Assembly (NCBI RefSeq): GCF_004011885.1
Contig: NZ_SBEF01000015.1
Location: 23,185-87,184, forward strand
Length of the DNA stretch: 64,000 bases
Direction of reading: 5' to 3'
Source: Serratia microhaemolytica
GTDB lineage: Bacteria > Pseudomonadota > Gammaproteobacteria > Enterobacterales > Enterobacteriaceae
A program made the translations under genes and the position numbers. Below are positions 48,395 to 58,680 of this stretch, one piece after another (the first letter of the stretch is position 1; the number at the start of each line of letters is the position of its first letter). The notes beneath the pieces were generated by a model that was not told the DNA's origin, did not search any database, and was given only the letters and a program-made list of their open reading frames with translations.

Positions 48395-49462
48395 GTGAAA
48401 AAACTTATCAATGAAGTTGAATCAGTACTGAATGAACAATTATTAGGCATGAGCGCAGCTCACCCTGAATTACAAATCCACCAAGATCCGCTGTTTGTCA
48501 CCCGCACCGCCGGTCCGACTGAAGGAAAGGTGGCTCTACTGTCTGGTGGCGGCAGTGGACATGAACCGATGCACTGTGGTTTTGTTGGCGCAGGCATGTT
48601 AGATGGTGCTTGCCCTGGCGAAATTTTCACCTCACCAACACCAGATAAAATGTACGAATGTGGTCTGGCGATTGATGGTGGCGCTGGCGTACTGCTGATC
48701 ATTAAAAACTACACCGGTGACGTGCTCAATTTTGAAACCGCAACAGAACTGCTACACGAAAGTGGCATTGCGGTTGCCACAGTGCTGGTCGACGATGATG
48801 TAGCAGTGAAAGATAGCCTGTTTACCGCTGGGCGACGCGGGGTAGCCAATACCGTACTGATGGAAAAACTGCTCGGTGCAGCAGCAGTGAGAGGTGATGA
48901 TCTGGATGCCATCGTCGCCTTAGGACATAAAATTAACAACCAAGGACACTCATTAGGTATTGCGCTCGGTGCCTGTACCGTGCCAGCAGCCGGTAAGCCC
49001 TCGTTTGTGCTGGCTGACAACGAGATGGAGTTTGGCGTTGGCATCCACGGTGAACCGGGGATCGAACGGCGCCCGTTTGTCTCACTAGACCAGACTGTTG
49101 ATGACATGTTTGCAACCTTGGTTGATCACGGCCCATATCAACGCACCATCCGCATCTGGGATCGTAAATTGGGCGAATGGCGTGAAGAAGTTCAGAGTAA
49201 ATCAGCACTCACCAAAGGTGATCGCGTCATTGCACTGATTAACAACCTTGGTTCAACACCACTGTCTGAACTCTACGGTGTCTATAACCGCTTAGTGAGC
49301 TGCTGTCGCCATGCAGGCATCAGCATTGAACGTAACCTAATCGGTTCATACTGCACCTCTCTGGATATGCAAGGAGTCTCAATCACGTTACTGAAAGTGG
49401 ATGATGAACTGCTATCACTGTGGGATGCGCCGGTAAAAACACCAGCGCTGTGCTGGGGGTAA
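48395..49462 (+). CDS. dhaK: PTS-dependent dihydroxyacetone kinase, substrate-binding subunit DhaK
   Basis: DhaK binds dihydroxyacetone covalently as a hemiaminal and positions it for phosphoryl transfer from DhaL. The substrate His is 218 in GVGIHGEPGIE, the same number as in E. coli. The LSGGGSGHEPMHCGFVGAGM motif is present, and the length is 355. The start is a GTG with GAGGA about eight bases upstream. In E. coli DhaK is also a co-repressor of the activator DhaR. Nine bases separate it from dhaL. Confidence 0.97.
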   Translation: MKKLINEVESVLNEQLLGMSAAHPELQIHQDPLFVTRTAGPTEGKVALLSGGGSGHEPMHCGFVGAGMLDGACPGEIFTSPTPDKMYECGLAIDGGAGVLLIIKNYTGDVLNFETATELLHESGIAVATVLVDDDVAVKDSLFTAGRRGVANTVLMEKLLGAAAVRGDDLDAIVALGHKINNQGHSLGIALGACTVPAAGKPSFVLADNEMEFGVGIHGEPGIERRPFVSLDQTVDDMFATLVDHGPYQRTIRIWDRKLGEWREEVQSKSALTKGDRVIALINNLGSTPLSELYGVYNRLVSCCRHAGISIERNLIGSYCTSLDMQGVSITLLKVDDELLSLWDAPVKTPALCWG

Positions 49463-49471
49463 GGAGAGAAC

Positions 49472-50110
49472 ATGACACTAAGCAAACAACAGGTGGTCGA
49501 GTGGTTAATGCGCTGTGGTGATGTTTTTGCCCAACAGCGTGACTTTCTCACCCAACTGGACACAGAAATTGGCGACGGTGACCACGGTTTAAACATGAAC
49601 CGAGGCTTCAACAAAGTAGTAGAAAAGCTGCCTTCTGTTGCCGATAAAGACATCGGCTTTATTCTCAAGAATGCAGGCATGACTCTGCTTTCCAGTGTAG
49701 GAGGGGCGAGCGGTCCACTGTTTGGCACCTTCTTTATCCGTGCAGCTCAAGTAGCGAACGCCAAGCAGAGTTTAGATCTGGCGGAATTAAAAGCGGTACT
49801 ACAAGAGGGCGCTGACGGCGTATTGATGCGTGGCAAAGCCGAACCGGGTGATAAAACCATGTGTGATGTCTGGGGACCGGTAGTAGAAAGTCTCACTCAC
49901 TCACTACAGCAGCAGTTAAGTGTCAGCCAAGCGTTACAACAGGCAGCAACACGCGCAGAGCAGGCAGCACAGGCAACCATCACCATGCAAGCACGCAAAG
50001 GACGCGCCAGCTACCTTGGTGAGCGCAGTATCGGCCACCAGGATCCGGGTGCAACCTCTGCCATGTTGATGATGCAAACACTCGCAACGGTGGTAGAGGC
50101 AACAGGATGA
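49472..50110 (+). CDS. dhaL: Dihydroxyacetone kinase, ADP-binding subunit DhaL
   Basis: DhaL holds ADP permanently as a cofactor, is phosphorylated by DhaM and passes the phosphate to dihydroxyacetone on DhaK. The metal-binding Asp residues are D30, D35 and D37 in LDTEIGDGDHGLNMNRGF. SVGGASGPLFGTFF and GERSIGHQDPGATS are conserved. The 212 residues agree with E. coli (210). A strong ribosome-binding site (AAGGAGAG) precedes the ATG. The stop overlaps the dhaM start by 4 bases. Confidence 0.97.
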   Translation: MTLSKQQVVEWLMRCGDVFAQQRDFLTQLDTEIGDGDHGLNMNRGFNKVVEKLPSVADKDIGFILKNAGMTLLSSVGGASGPLFGTFFIRAAQVANAKQSLDLAELKAVLQEGADGVLMRGKAEPGDKTMCDVWGPVVESLTHSLQQQLSVSQALQQAATRAEQAAQATITMQARKGRASYLGERSIGHQDPGATSAMLMMQTLATVVEATG

Positions 50111-51540
50111 TCAATATCGTAGTGGTTTCGCACAGTGCACGCTTGGCACAAGGCGTTGAAGAACTGGCTCGCCAGATGATGAGCAGTAACGGCTGCCGGT
50201 TAGCACTGGCAGCCGGTGTCGATGACGAACAGAACCCGATTGGCACCGATGCGATCAAAGTGATGGAAGCCATTGAGTCAGTTGCAGATGCTAGCGGGAT
50301 TGTCGTTCTAATGGATTTAGGCAGCGCACTACTGAGTGCCGAAACAGCGCTGGAGCTGTTAGATCCTGAGATTGCCGAGCGTGTCACGCTCTGTTCTGCG
50401 CCACTGGTTGAAGGGACCTTAGCCGCTGTCGTCACTGCCAATGCTGGCGGAACGCTGGAACAGGTACTGGCTGAAGCACGTGGCGCACTACAGGCCAAAC
50501 AGGCACAACTGGGTGATAACAGCGCCAGCGACGCCCCCGAGACACCCAGTGTACCGCTCGATGATGCTAACAGCGTAAGCTGGCAAGTACTCAATCCACA
50601 CGGACTACACGCCCGCCCAGCAGCGCGTTTGGCCGAAGTATTGGCGCCGTTTGATGCTGAATTGGTGTTAGAAAAAGCGGGGCGAGGTGTTAACCCACGC
50701 AGTGTCAGCCAGTTGGCTCTACTGCAAGTTGGCTACGGTGATACCGTGCGCTTATTTGCCCGTGGGCCGCAAGCTGCGGAAGCATTAGCCGCATTTGCCG
50801 CGCTCTCAGCACAGCATTTCGGTGAAACCATTAGCGAACCACAGACCTCATTGGCCGGAGTTGCAGTAAAAGAGAGTGCCGTAAGTGGGCCACTGTGCCG
50901 CGTAGAAAAAGTGTGGCCGGCCGTGATAGCGCGACAAATCACCCCTGATGATGTGGCTGCGGAACAACAACGGCTTCAGCAAGCAATTCGGCGCACACTC
51001 ACCGATTTGGAGCAACTGGCTGAACGGACTGAACAACTGATTGGCCAATCACAAGCAGGGATCTTCCAAGCCCACGCAATGCTGCTGGACGATGAAGATC
51101 TGCAACAGGCTGCGACAGCAAAAATTGCCCAACACTTATGCAGTGCTGAGCAGGCACTGGCACAAGAGCTGGAGCAGATTGCCGCTGACTATCGCGCGCT
51201 TGACGATGCCTATCTACAAGCGCGCGAGTTGGATGTGCGTGATATTTTGCGCCGCGCGCTCAGCCATCTGCAACAGCAGTCACTACCGCAGTTAACACTG
51301 AATCAACCCGCTATTCTGGTGATGGACGAGATACTGCCTTCTGAGGTAGTGCTGCTTGAACGCCAGCATATACTGGGTATCTGTCTCAGTAGTGGTAATG
51401 CGCTGTCACATGCTGCGATCTTGGCCAAAGCAATGGGCATTCCAATGCTGGTTGGACTCGGTACCCCTCTGAACAGCATCAGCGATGGGCAAAAAGCGAC
51501 ACTGGATAGTGCGCAAGGTGTATTGCAACTGGCGAGTTAA
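50107..51540 (+). CDS. dhaM: Dihydroxyacetone kinase phosphoryl donor DhaM
   Basis: DhaM is a multidomain PTS protein that relays phosphate from the general PTS to DhaL. The 477-residue chain has an EIIA-Man-like domain (phospho-His9 in VVVSHSARLAQG), an HPr domain (His168 in NPHGLHARPAARL) and an N-terminal enzyme I-like domain with active-site His435 in SSGNALSHAAILAKA. This is the three-domain form seen in E. coli (472 residues), not the short EIIA-only form. It overlaps dhaL by ATGA and converges on dhaR after 32 bases. Confidence 0.96.
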   Translation: MINIVVVSHSARLAQGVEELARQMMSSNGCRLALAAGVDDEQNPIGTDAIKVMEAIESVADASGIVVLMDLGSALLSAETALELLDPEIAERVTLCSAPLVEGTLAAVVTANAGGTLEQVLAEARGALQAKQAQLGDNSASDAPETPSVPLDDANSVSWQVLNPHGLHARPAARLAEVLAPFDAELVLEKAGRGVNPRSVSQLALLQVGYGDTVRLFARGPQAAEALAAFAALSAQHFGETISEPQTSLAGVAVKESAVSGPLCRVEKVWPAVIARQITPDDVAAEQQRLQQAIRRTLTDLEQLAERTEQLIGQSQAGIFQAHAMLLDDEDLQQAATAKIAQHLCSAEQALAQELEQIAADYRALDDAYLQARELDVRDILRRALSHLQQQSLPQLTLNQPAILVMDEILPSEVVLLERQHILGICLSSGNALSHAAILAKAMGIPMLVGLGTPLNSISDGQKATLDSAQGVLQLAS

Positions 51541-51572
51541 CCGCCAAGTCCTGCCTTCACCGGCACGTGTCA

Positions 51573-53549
51573 TTAGAAACGCTGCTTAAACTGGCGGATA
51601 TCAATCTGTAGCTGCTTGATTTTCCGCCATAAGGTGGTACGACTGATCCCTAGCAGTGGTGCCATCTCGTTCAGTTGCCCGTGGCTGACATTCGCTGCAC
51701 GGATGATCGCCTGACGCTCCATTTCAGTTAACGTCAACAACGGTAACTCTGGCTGACTTTCACTCTCCAGTAACGGCTGCTGGCTTAGCAGATGTGCTGG
51801 TAAATCTGGCAGTTGGATATGATGTCCTTGGCAGATCATAGCAGCGCGTTCAATCACCCCTTTTAGCTCTAAATCATTACCTGGCCACAAATAGAGCTCA
51901 AGTTGCGTGATCACTTGTTCATCGATACGAAAACGACACTGGAAATGCTGCTCCAAACTGCGTAAATGGTGCTGCACCAATTGTGGAATATCACTCAAAC
52001 GCTGGCGCAACGGCGGGATCTGGATCTCAAACGCCTGCAAACTGTAAAACAGCTGACGGCGAAAACGGTTCTGCTGTACCAACAGCGGCAGATTGGCACT
52101 ACTGCTGGCAATAATACGCACATTCACCGGTATCAGATGGCTTGAGTTGATGCGCATGACAACACCAGTTTTCAGGATCTGTAACAGCGCGGACTGCATC
52201 TCAGGTGACAAATACTCAATCTGCTCCAGATAAAGCGTGCCGCCATTAGCCAGCTCAAACCGGCTAAGCTGCCCAGCCTCCTCTGCACTGGCACCACTAC
52301 CGAGCAGTGCTTTTAGCCCCTGCTCCTCCGGGAGTAACTGACAGTTAAGCGCAATATAGGGGCCAGCAGCACGTTCACTGGCATTGTGGATCGCCTGGCT
52401 AATCAGCTCCTTGCCAACTCCCTCTTCACCGCATAACAAAATAGGATGGCTGCCTTTTGCTGCCTGCTGCCCGTAGCGGATCAAGCGGCGCATCTCCTGA
52501 GTACCGGAAGGCATCTGTTCAAAGCTGTGGCTAACACGGCCAATCTGGCTACTGACATATTGGTGCAGTCTCTCCAGCGGATGTAGCAACGCGATAAAAC
52601 TACAGTGCTCACCATCAGGTATCGGTTTCAGTGTTAACAGTGCGCTAATAAATTGACCATGATTCTCAAACGTCACTTCGACATGCTGTAACGACTGGCG
52701 CTGTTCAATCGCACGATTAAGCAGTGCCGGTAATGTCAGCAACTGTGTTAACGGCTTGCCCTGACTCTGCTGTTCATGCAGTTTCAGCATCGCCGCAGCA
52801 CGTTGATTAAGGTATTGCAGGTGACCACGATGATCCCAAGCCATCACGCCATCATCAACGCTGTCGAGCAGGCCATTAAGCTGGTTAAGATGGCGATTAG
52901 ATTCAGCCAACAATCCATCTGCATTGAGCGCATTGCCGATTTCCCTGGCAATTGCCAAAATCAGCGAGAGATCACTGGCACTGACATGGGCTAATCCACA
53001 ACCGAGCGCCAACGTGCCACGTTGACGACCGCTGTTATCATAAACCGGTGCCGCACAGAACGACCAGCTATGCAAGGCCTGACGAACATGTTCCGTGCCG
53101 TACACCTGAATCGGGTGCCCCTCAAGCGCCGCCAGCGCTGGTGCATTGGTACCGATATCTCCCTCGGCCCAATAAGCACCAGGCACAAACCCCAGTTCAG
53201 CCAACTGCTGACGAGTCTGTTGATCACCACACTGCCACAGGGTGCAACCGCTCTCATCCAGGATCATCAACACACAGTGGCGTTGTTCCATGTATTCCCA
53301 AGCATCTTCCAGTGCAGCCTGACCTAAGGTGATAAAGTCATCTTTCCGCTGACAGATCGAGTGGAAAGTCGCCCCCAGCGCACGGTGTGGCGCTTTCCAC
53401 ACCGTCGGTTTCATCAGAGTACGGCAGCGCAGCCAGGAAGCGTAGATTGCTGGCTCTGGCTGCTGTTGGGCCGCCAGAGACCCGCTGGCAATCAACTGTT
53501 GCCAGCGTGAAGCATTCTCCTGCAGATCCTGTTGAGTCATTGATCGCAT
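51573..53549 (-). CDS. dhaR: Transcriptional activator of the dha operon, DhaR
   Basis: DhaR has an N-terminal GAF-type sensor region, a PAS-like middle part (LDSVDDGVMAWDHRGHLQYL), an AAA+ domain with Walker A GEEGVGKEL and GGTLYLEQIEYLS, and a Fis-type helix-turn-helix at the end (LNEMAPLLGISRTTLWRKIK). The GAFTGA loop that contacts sigma-54 is absent, consistent with E. coli DhaR, which works with sigma-70 RNA polymerase. The 658-residue length is slightly above the E. coli 639. The ATG has no clear ribosome-binding site; a second ATG lies three codons on. It follows yggE by 15 bases and ends facing dhaM. Confidence 0.94.
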   Translation of the reverse strand: MRSMTQQDLQENASRWQQLIASGSLAAQQQPEPAIYASWLRCRTLMKPTVWKAPHRALGATFHSICQRKDDFITLGQAALEDAWEYMEQRHCVLMILDESGCTLWQCGDQQTRQQLAELGFVPGAYWAEGDIGTNAPALAALEGHPIQVYGTEHVRQALHSWSFCAAPVYDNSGRQRGTLALGCGLAHVSASDLSLILAIAREIGNALNADGLLAESNRHLNQLNGLLDSVDDGVMAWDHRGHLQYLNQRAAAMLKLHEQQSQGKPLTQLLTLPALLNRAIEQRQSLQHVEVTFENHGQFISALLTLKPIPDGEHCSFIALLHPLERLHQYVSSQIGRVSHSFEQMPSGTQEMRRLIRYGQQAAKGSHPILLCGEEGVGKELISQAIHNASERAAGPYIALNCQLLPEEQGLKALLGSGASAEEAGQLSRFELANGGTLYLEQIEYLSPEMQSALLQILKTGVVMRINSSHLIPVNVRIIASSSANLPLLVQQNRFRRQLFYSLQAFEIQIPPLRQRLSDIPQLVQHHLRSLEQHFQCRFRIDEQVITQLELYLWPGNDLELKGVIERAAMICQGHHIQLPDLPAHLLSQQPLLESESQPELPLLTLTEMERQAIIRAANVSHGQLNEMAPLLGISRTTLWRKIKQLQIDIRQFKQRF

Positions 53550-53564
53550 CAGCGGTTTATACCG

Positions 53565-54296
53565 TTACTGTGCGACATAAGGTTGCAATTGAAATACCAC
53601 ATCGACCTGATCACTAAACTGGATCACCTGCTGTTCGTAAGTTTGTGCCACATCCGCCTCAGACATTGCCACCGCACTTTTGAACATACGGCCAATCGGC
53701 ATAGGTTGGGCATTAGCAACACGATAACGAATGCTATATATCGGCCCTAACTGGGTACTAAATCCTTCTGCCAGTAACTGCGCTTGCTCAATAGCATTCT
53801 TGATCGCCTGCTGACGAGCCTGCTCACGATAGCGATCAGGATTGGCCACCCCCAAATCGATCGCGCGGATCTCATTTAAACCTGACTGCAATGCACCATC
53901 GAGCAGTTGATTCAGTTTATCTAACTGCCGCAACGTGACTTGCACGCTACGTATCGCTCGATAACCTTTCAAAACTGATGTTCCATTGCTCTGATACTGA
54001 TATTCCGGCTGTGTGCGCAAATTGGCAGCACTGATATCTTTCTTATCAATACCGTTTTTTTGCAGGAAGGCAAAATATTGTGCTACTCGCTGATCAACCT
54101 GCTGCTTAGCCTGTGCCGCATCAGCAGAAGAGATGCTCACTTCGATTGAAAGAGTAGCAATATCAGGTATTGCATCCACGCTAGCACTGCCCGAAGTGAC
54201 GACATGAGGGCCATTTGGCAATTCCGCTGCCGGTAATGCGAGAGAAAAACTCGCCAATCCAATCATTGCGGTCAACGCCAATACATTAAGTTTCAT
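53565..54296 (-). CDS. yggE: SIMPL-domain oxidative stress defence protein YggE
   Basis: The 243-residue periplasmic protein has a Sec signal peptide (core LALTAMIGLASFSLAL, cleavage near PAAEL). The SIMPL domain shows HVVTSGSASVDAIPDIATLSI, DISAANLRTQPEYQY, YRAIRSVQVTLRQLDKLNQL and SDQVDVVFQLQP, all matching E. coli YggE. That protein lowers oxidative damage in overexpression studies; its molecular action is unclear. It is only 15 bases upstream of dhaR on the same strand, so the two may be co-transcribed. It is divergent from folA. Confidence 0.93.
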   Translation of the reverse strand: MKLNVLALTAMIGLASFSLALPAAELPNGPHVVTSGSASVDAIPDIATLSIEVSISSADAAQAKQQVDQRVAQYFAFLQKNGIDKKDISAANLRTQPEYQYQSNGTSVLKGYRAIRSVQVTLRQLDKLNQLLDGALQSGLNEIRAIDLGVANPDRYREQARQQAIKNAIEQAQLLAEGFSTQLGPIYSIRYRVANAQPMPIGRMFKSAVAMSEADVAQTYEQQVIQFSDQVDVVFQLQPYVAQ

Positions 54297-54337
54297 AATA
54301 TCTCCTCAAGTGACCAGTGATTTCATCTATATCCTTG

Positions 54338-54374
54338 TTACACAAAGTTGTAAGTAAGCGGCAACTTTGTGTAA
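54338..54374. promoter_or_regulatory. 13-bp perfect inverted repeat between yggE and folA
   Basis: TTACACAAAGTTG (54338-54350) and CAACTTTGTGTAA (54362-54374) flank an 11-base spacer (centre-to-centre about 24 bases) in the divergent promoter region. A -10-like TATACT follows at 54381-54386 on the plus strand. The geometry fits a bipartite operator or a stable RNA hairpin. Confidence 0.5.
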
Positions 54375-54469
54375 TAGGTATATACTAATACTACACACTA
54401 ACCCTATCGACGGTCGGTAGGGCTTTACGTATAGTACGAGCAATTTTGTTGCCTATACAGGGTTACACA

Positions 54470-54955
54470 ATGATTATCAGTTTAATTGCAGCGTTGGCAG
54501 TAGATCGAGTGATCGGTATGGAAAATGCCATGCCGTGGCGTTTATCTGGCGATTTAGCATGGTTTAAACGCAACACATTGAATAAACCAGTGATTATGGG
54601 TAGAAAAACCTTTGAGTCGATCGGCCGAGCACTCCCCGGACGCCACAACATTGTGCTCAGCAGCCAACCCGGTACTGCACCTGATGTCACTTGGGTCTCC
54701 TCCGTTGCTGAAGCATTGGCTGCGGCTGGTGATGCAGAAGAGATCATGGTGATCGGCGGTGGACAGATCTACACCCAATTCCTGCCCAAAGCTAGTCGGA
54801 TGTATTTGACTCACGTTGATGCTGAAGTTGAAGGAGATACCCATTTTCCCGATTATGAGCCGGATGAATGGCACTCGTCATTTAGCGAGTTTCACGACGC
54901 CGATGAGCTAAATTCACACAGCTACTGCTTTGAAATTTTAGAACGCCGCAAGTAA
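54470..54955 (+). CDS. folA: Dihydrofolate reductase
   Basis: FolA reduces dihydrofolate to tetrahydrofolate with NADPH and is the target of trimethoprim. The ATG at 54470 gives 161 residues, beginning [21 protein letters not shown], one residue longer at the front than E. coli. The catalytic Asp is 28 (Asp27 in E. coli) in [10 protein letters not shown]. The NADPH-binding [11 protein letters not shown] and [10 protein letters not shown] are present. It converges on rluA, with a strong hairpin between them. The neighbour yggE differs from the E. coli context (apaH region). Confidence 0.97.
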   Translation: MIISLIAALAVDRVIGMENAMPWRLSGDLAWFKRNTLNKPVIMGRKTFESIGRALPGRHNIVLSSQPGTAPDVTWVSSVAEALAAAGDAEEIMVIGGGQIYTQFLPKASRMYLTHVDAEVEGDTHFPDYEPDEWHSSFSEFHDADELNSHSYCFEILERRK

Positions 54956-55002
54956 CGCTGCCGCCTGTTACCACAAACAACCGATATCCCATCCCAGAGC
55001 GC

Positions 55003-55039
55003 GCTGTTTTGGCTCCGGTTAACCGAGAGCCAAAACAGC
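55003..55039. terminator. Hairpin between convergent folA and rluA
   Basis: GCTGTTTTGGCTC (55003-55015) pairs perfectly with GAGCCAAAACAGC (55027-55039). The loop contains a further palindrome, CGGTTAACCG, so almost all 37 bases can form one long hairpin. It lies between two genes that end face to face and is well placed as a bidirectional terminator, although the T-runs are internal to the stem. Confidence 0.65.
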
Positions 55040-55060
55040 CGATTTTCGTCAATCACGCAA

Positions 55061-55711
55061 TTAAAAATCCGGTTCCGCACGAAAATGCATCGGCGACAAA
55101 TAGACCGGATGCACAATACAGAGCTGTTGTGCATGAAGCTGTAGCCGTGACGCCATCGCCTTAACCTCTGCCGGAGCGTAAAAACCATCGCCAAGAATTG
55201 GATGCCCCAACGCCTGCATATGCAAACGCAGTTGATGAGATCGCCCAGTAATTGGCGTCAGTTTTACCCGAGTACATAACTGCTGTTCACGACAAATCAC
55301 CTGATATTCGGTCTGTGCCGCTTTACCTGTGGTGAAACAGACTTTCTGCAATGGCCGGTTCGGCCAATCACAAATCAAAGGTAAATCAACCACACCCTGT
55401 TCCTGCGGCAGATACCCCCAGACGCGAGCAATGTAACACTTCTTCGGTTCACGCTCGCGAAATTGGCGCTTCAGCTCACGCTCAGCCGCCTTGTTCAACG
55501 CCACTACAATCACGCCACTGGTCGCCATATCCAAGCGGTGTACGGATTCTGCCGCTGGGAAATCACGCTGAATACGCGTCATCACACTATCTTTATGTTC
55601 TGCAGCGCGCCCAGGCACCGAGAGTAACCCGCTCGGTTTATTCACCACGATAATATGTTGATCCTGATAGAGCACATGCAGCGGATCTTGAGGCGGACGG
55701 TAAGGTTCCAT
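55061..55711 (-). CDS. rluA: Dual-specificity RNA pseudouridine synthase RluA
   Basis: RluA makes pseudouridine 746 in 23S rRNA and 32 in several tRNAs. The 216-residue protein has the HRLDMATSG motif with catalytic Asp61, the IIVVNKPSGLLSVPGR N-terminal motif, KCYIARVWG, and the C-terminal GRSHQLRLHMQALGHPILGD. There is no S4 domain, as expected for RluA. It lies 59 bases after rapA on the same strand, the order seen in E. coli. Confidence 0.96.
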   Translation of the reverse strand: MEPYRPPQDPLHVLYQDQHIIVVNKPSGLLSVPGRAAEHKDSVMTRIQRDFPAAESVHRLDMATSGVIVVALNKAAERELKRQFREREPKKCYIARVWGYLPQEQGVVDLPLICDWPNRPLQKVCFTTGKAAQTEYQVICREQQLCTRVKLTPITGRSHQLRLHMQALGHPILGDGFYAPAEVKAMASRLQLHAQQLCIVHPVYLSPMHFRAEPDF

Positions 55712-55770
55712 TTCGATTCAGCTCCACTGAAAGGGGCAGTATGCTACACGATACTGCCACAGTGAATAAA

Positions 55771-58677
55771 TTACTGGTGAGTGACCACCACTACGCGAAT
55801 AGCATCCAGCCGCCACCTGGCATCATTAAGATGCATCAGTGTCTGCTCTCGGCTCTCCGATAAGGCAGCAATCTCATCATCACGAATATTCGGATTCACC
55901 GCTTTCAGTGCTTGCAAACGCGCCAACTCAGTACTGAGCTTATCATCGGCCTCCTGTTTGGCTTGCATCACCAGTGCCGCAGCCTGTTGTTCAACCTGCG
56001 GTTCCGCTGCCAACAGCATCTGATAAATCTCTGACTGCAACGCATTAACCAACTTACTGCCGGTGTGTTGATTGACTGAACTTAACTGGCGGTTGAAGCT
56101 TTCAAACTCCACTTGTGCCGCCAAATCAGTCCCCTTGCGATCCAGCAATAAACGGATCGGTGTCGCCGGCAAAAAACGACTTAATTGCAACTGTTTGGGT
56201 GCCTGTGCTTCCACCACATAAATCAACTCCAACAATGCAGTACCCACCGGCAGTGCTTTGTTTTTCAGCAAAGAGACACTTGAGCTACCGGTATCACCAG
56301 AGAGGATCAAGTCCAACCCGTTGCGGATCAACGGATGTTCCCAGCTAATAAACTGTGCATCCTCGCGCGATAAAGCCTGTTGACGATCAAACGTCACCGT
56401 ACACCCTTCTTGCGGCAGGCCTGGAAAATCGGGCACCAGCATATGATCAGAAGGAGTAAGGATGATCAGATTATCGCTGCGATCTTCCTGATTAATTCCA
56501 ATAATATCAAACAGATTAATCGCAAAGCTGATTAAAGCAACATCATCATCCTGAGCAGTGATCGCCGCAGCCAGTGCTTGTGCTTTTTCACCGCCATTTG
56601 AGTGGATCTCTAACAGCCGATCTCGCCCCTGCTCAAGTTGAGCCTTCAACTGGTTATGCTGTTGGCGGCAGTGATGGACAAACTCATCCAGCCCCTGCTG
56701 CTCGGTTGGGGCAGCAAGATAATGAATGAGCTGCGCATGACTACTGTCATAAATCGTTCTTCCTGTCGGACAGGTATGCTCAAAAGCATCCAGCCCTTCG
56801 TGGAACCAACGCACCAATACCGCCTGTGCACTGTTTTCCAGATACGGCACCATAATCTGAATGTCATGCATCTGCCCAATGCGATCCAAGCGCCCAATAC
56901 GCTGCTCGAGCAGATCTGGGTTAAACGGCAGATCGAACATGATCAACCGACTGGCAAACTGAAAATTACGCCCTTCAGAACCAATTTCAGAGCAGAGCAA
57001 TACCTGCGCTCCCTCTTCCTGTGAGGCAAAATAGGCAGCAGCACGATCGCGCTCAATCAACGTCAATCCCTCGTGGAACACCGCCGCGCGGATCGCCTCA
57101 CGCTGACGCAGCCACTGCTCAAGTTGCAGTACCGTCTCAGCCTTGGCACAAATCACCAACACCTTCTCGTGACGATGTGCCAACAGATGTTCCAGCAACC
57201 ACTCGGCACGCGGATCAAAGCTGAGCCAACTACCATGTTCACCCTCCAGTTGTTGGTAGATCTGCTCTGGATAGAGCATATTACGCGCACGCTCTTCAAC
57301 GCTTTTCTTGGCATCCATCAGTGCGGCCACCTTCAGCGCCACCTGATACTGTGCGGGTAACGGTAACTTGATTTGATGCAGATAGCGGTGCGGAAAACCC
57401 TTCACACCCTGACGGGTGTTACGAAACAACACCCGGCTGGTGCCGTGACGATCGGTCAGCATCGTGACCAGTTCCTGACGAGCCAGTAGGCTATTGTCGC
57501 TATCACTATTAGCGGCCTTCAGCAGTGGCTCAATATCCTGTTCTTCGATCAACTCACCCAACAGATTGAGTTGGTTATCGGTTAAGCGTTCACCACTCAG
57601 CAACAGAGCCACCGCATCGGCGACAGGCCGATATTGCTGCTGCTCTGCCACAAACTCGTCATAGTGATGAAAACGGTTGGCATCGAGCAGACGCAAGCGG
57701 GCAAAGTGACTCTGCTGTCCAAGTTGCTCTGGTGTCGCAGTCAACAACAGCACCCCTGGAACATGCAGAGCCAACTGCTCAACCGCAAGGTACTGCTCGC
57801 TGGGTGCATCACTGCTCCAAACCAAATGGTGTGCTTCATCAACGACCAACAGATCCCACTGTGCCGCAGTTAACTGCGCCAAACGCTGCCGATGATGCAG
57901 CACAAAATCCAGCGAACAGATCACCAACTGTTCAGTCTCAAAGGGGTTACTGCTATCCTGCATCGCTTCACTGTAGCGACTATCATCAAACAGTGAAAAA
58001 TAGAGGTTGAAGCGACGCATCATCTCTACCAACCACTGATGCTGCAAACTTTCAGGTACGATAATCAACACTCGCTCAGCACGGCCGGCAAGCAACTGCT
58101 GGTGAATAATCATTCCAGCTTCAATGGTTTTACCTAATCCGACCTCATCTGCCAGTAACACCCGTGGCGCATAGCGCTGGCCGACTTCGTGTGCAATGTG
58201 CAACTGATGAGGGATCAGGCTGGCGCGCATACCGCGTAGACCTGCAAATGGCAAACGGTACTGCTCACTCTGGTACTTACGAGCACGAAAACGCAGCGCA
58301 AAGCGATCCATGCGATCAATCTGACCAGCGAACAAACGGTCTTGTGGCTTATTAAAGCTCAGTTTACTGTCCAGATGGACTTCGCGTATCGCAACCGCAG
58401 CCTCATCACTATCCTGTCGAACTCCGATATAAGTCAGCAAACCCTGCTCTTCCTTCACTGTTTCCACCAACAACTGCCACCCTTCATGATGACTGACAAT
58501 ATCACCAGGATTGAATTTCACCCGGGTAATAGGCGGATCTTCTTTCGCATACAAGCGGTTCTCGCCGGTGGCAGGAAACAACACAGTGATGGTACGGTTC
58601 TCTACCGCAACCACCGTCCCCAAACCCAATTCATTTTCCGTATCGCTGATCCAGCGTTGACCAAGTGTAAAAGGCAT
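55771..58677 (-). CDS. rapA: RNA polymerase recycling ATPase RapA (HepA)
   Basis: RapA is an SWI2/SNF2-type ATPase that binds RNA polymerase and helps its recycling after transcription. I used the second ATG, at 58677, because it gives 968 residues, the same as E. coli, starting [20 protein letters not shown]; the first ATG is one codon earlier. Walker A is [12 protein letters not shown], the DEAH box is [10 protein letters not shown], and the helicase C motifs are [14 protein letters not shown] and LDRIGQ. The C-terminal RapA-specific domain ends [14 protein letters not shown]. In E. coli polB lies upstream; here it is missing. Confidence 0.98.
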   Translation of the reverse strand: MPFTLGQRWISDTENELGLGTVVAVENRTITVLFPATGENRLYAKEDPPITRVKFNPGDIVSHHEGWQLLVETVKEEQGLLTYIGVRQDSDEAAVAIREVHLDSKLSFNKPQDRLFAGQIDRMDRFALRFRARKYQSEQYRLPFAGLRGMRASLIPHQLHIAHEVGQRYAPRVLLADEVGLGKTIEAGMIIHQQLLAGRAERVLIIVPESLQHQWLVEMMRRFNLYFSLFDDSRYSEAMQDSSNPFETEQLVICSLDFVLHHRQRLAQLTAAQWDLLVVDEAHHLVWSSDAPSEQYLAVEQLALHVPGVLLLTATPEQLGQQSHFARLRLLDANRFHHYDEFVAEQQQYRPVADAVALLLSGERLTDNQLNLLGELIEEQDIEPLLKAANSDSDNSLLARQELVTMLTDRHGTSRVLFRNTRQGVKGFPHRYLHQIKLPLPAQYQVALKVAALMDAKKSVEERARNMLYPEQIYQQLEGEHGSWLSFDPRAEWLLEHLLAHRHEKVLVICAKAETVLQLEQWLRQREAIRAAVFHEGLTLIERDRAAAYFASQEEGAQVLLCSEIGSEGRNFQFASRLIMFDLPFNPDLLEQRIGRLDRIGQMHDIQIMVPYLENSAQAVLVRWFHEGLDAFEHTCPTGRTIYDSSHAQLIHYLAAPTEQQGLDEFVHHCRQQHNQLKAQLEQGRDRLLEIHSNGGEKAQALAAAITAQDDDVALISFAINLFDIIGINQEDRSDNLIILTPSDHMLVPDFPGLPQEGCTVTFDRQQALSREDAQFISWEHPLIRNGLDLILSGDTGSSSVSLLKNKALPVGTALLELIYVVEAQAPKQLQLSRFLPATPIRLLLDRKGTDLAAQVEFESFNRQLSSVNQHTGSKLVNALQSEIYQMLLAAEPQVEQQAAALVMQAKQEADDKLSTELARLQALKAVNPNIRDDEIAALSESREQTLMHLNDARWRLDAIRVVVVTHQ

Positions 58678-58680
58678 CAT

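Noticed and set aside
49980..50594. 204-codon minus-strand frame opposite dhaL-dhaM
   Set aside because: Ser/Ala-rich composition typical of an antisense frame; dhaL and dhaM are clearly coding on the other strand.
51573..53549. DhaR as a sigma-54-dependent activator
   Set aside because: The AAA+ domain is present but the GAFTGA loop is missing, so sigma-54 contact is not expected; I also saw no -24/-12 promoter in front of dhaK.
56638..57024. 128-codon plus-strand frame opposite rapA
   Set aside because: Antisense shadow of a conserved ATPase gene.
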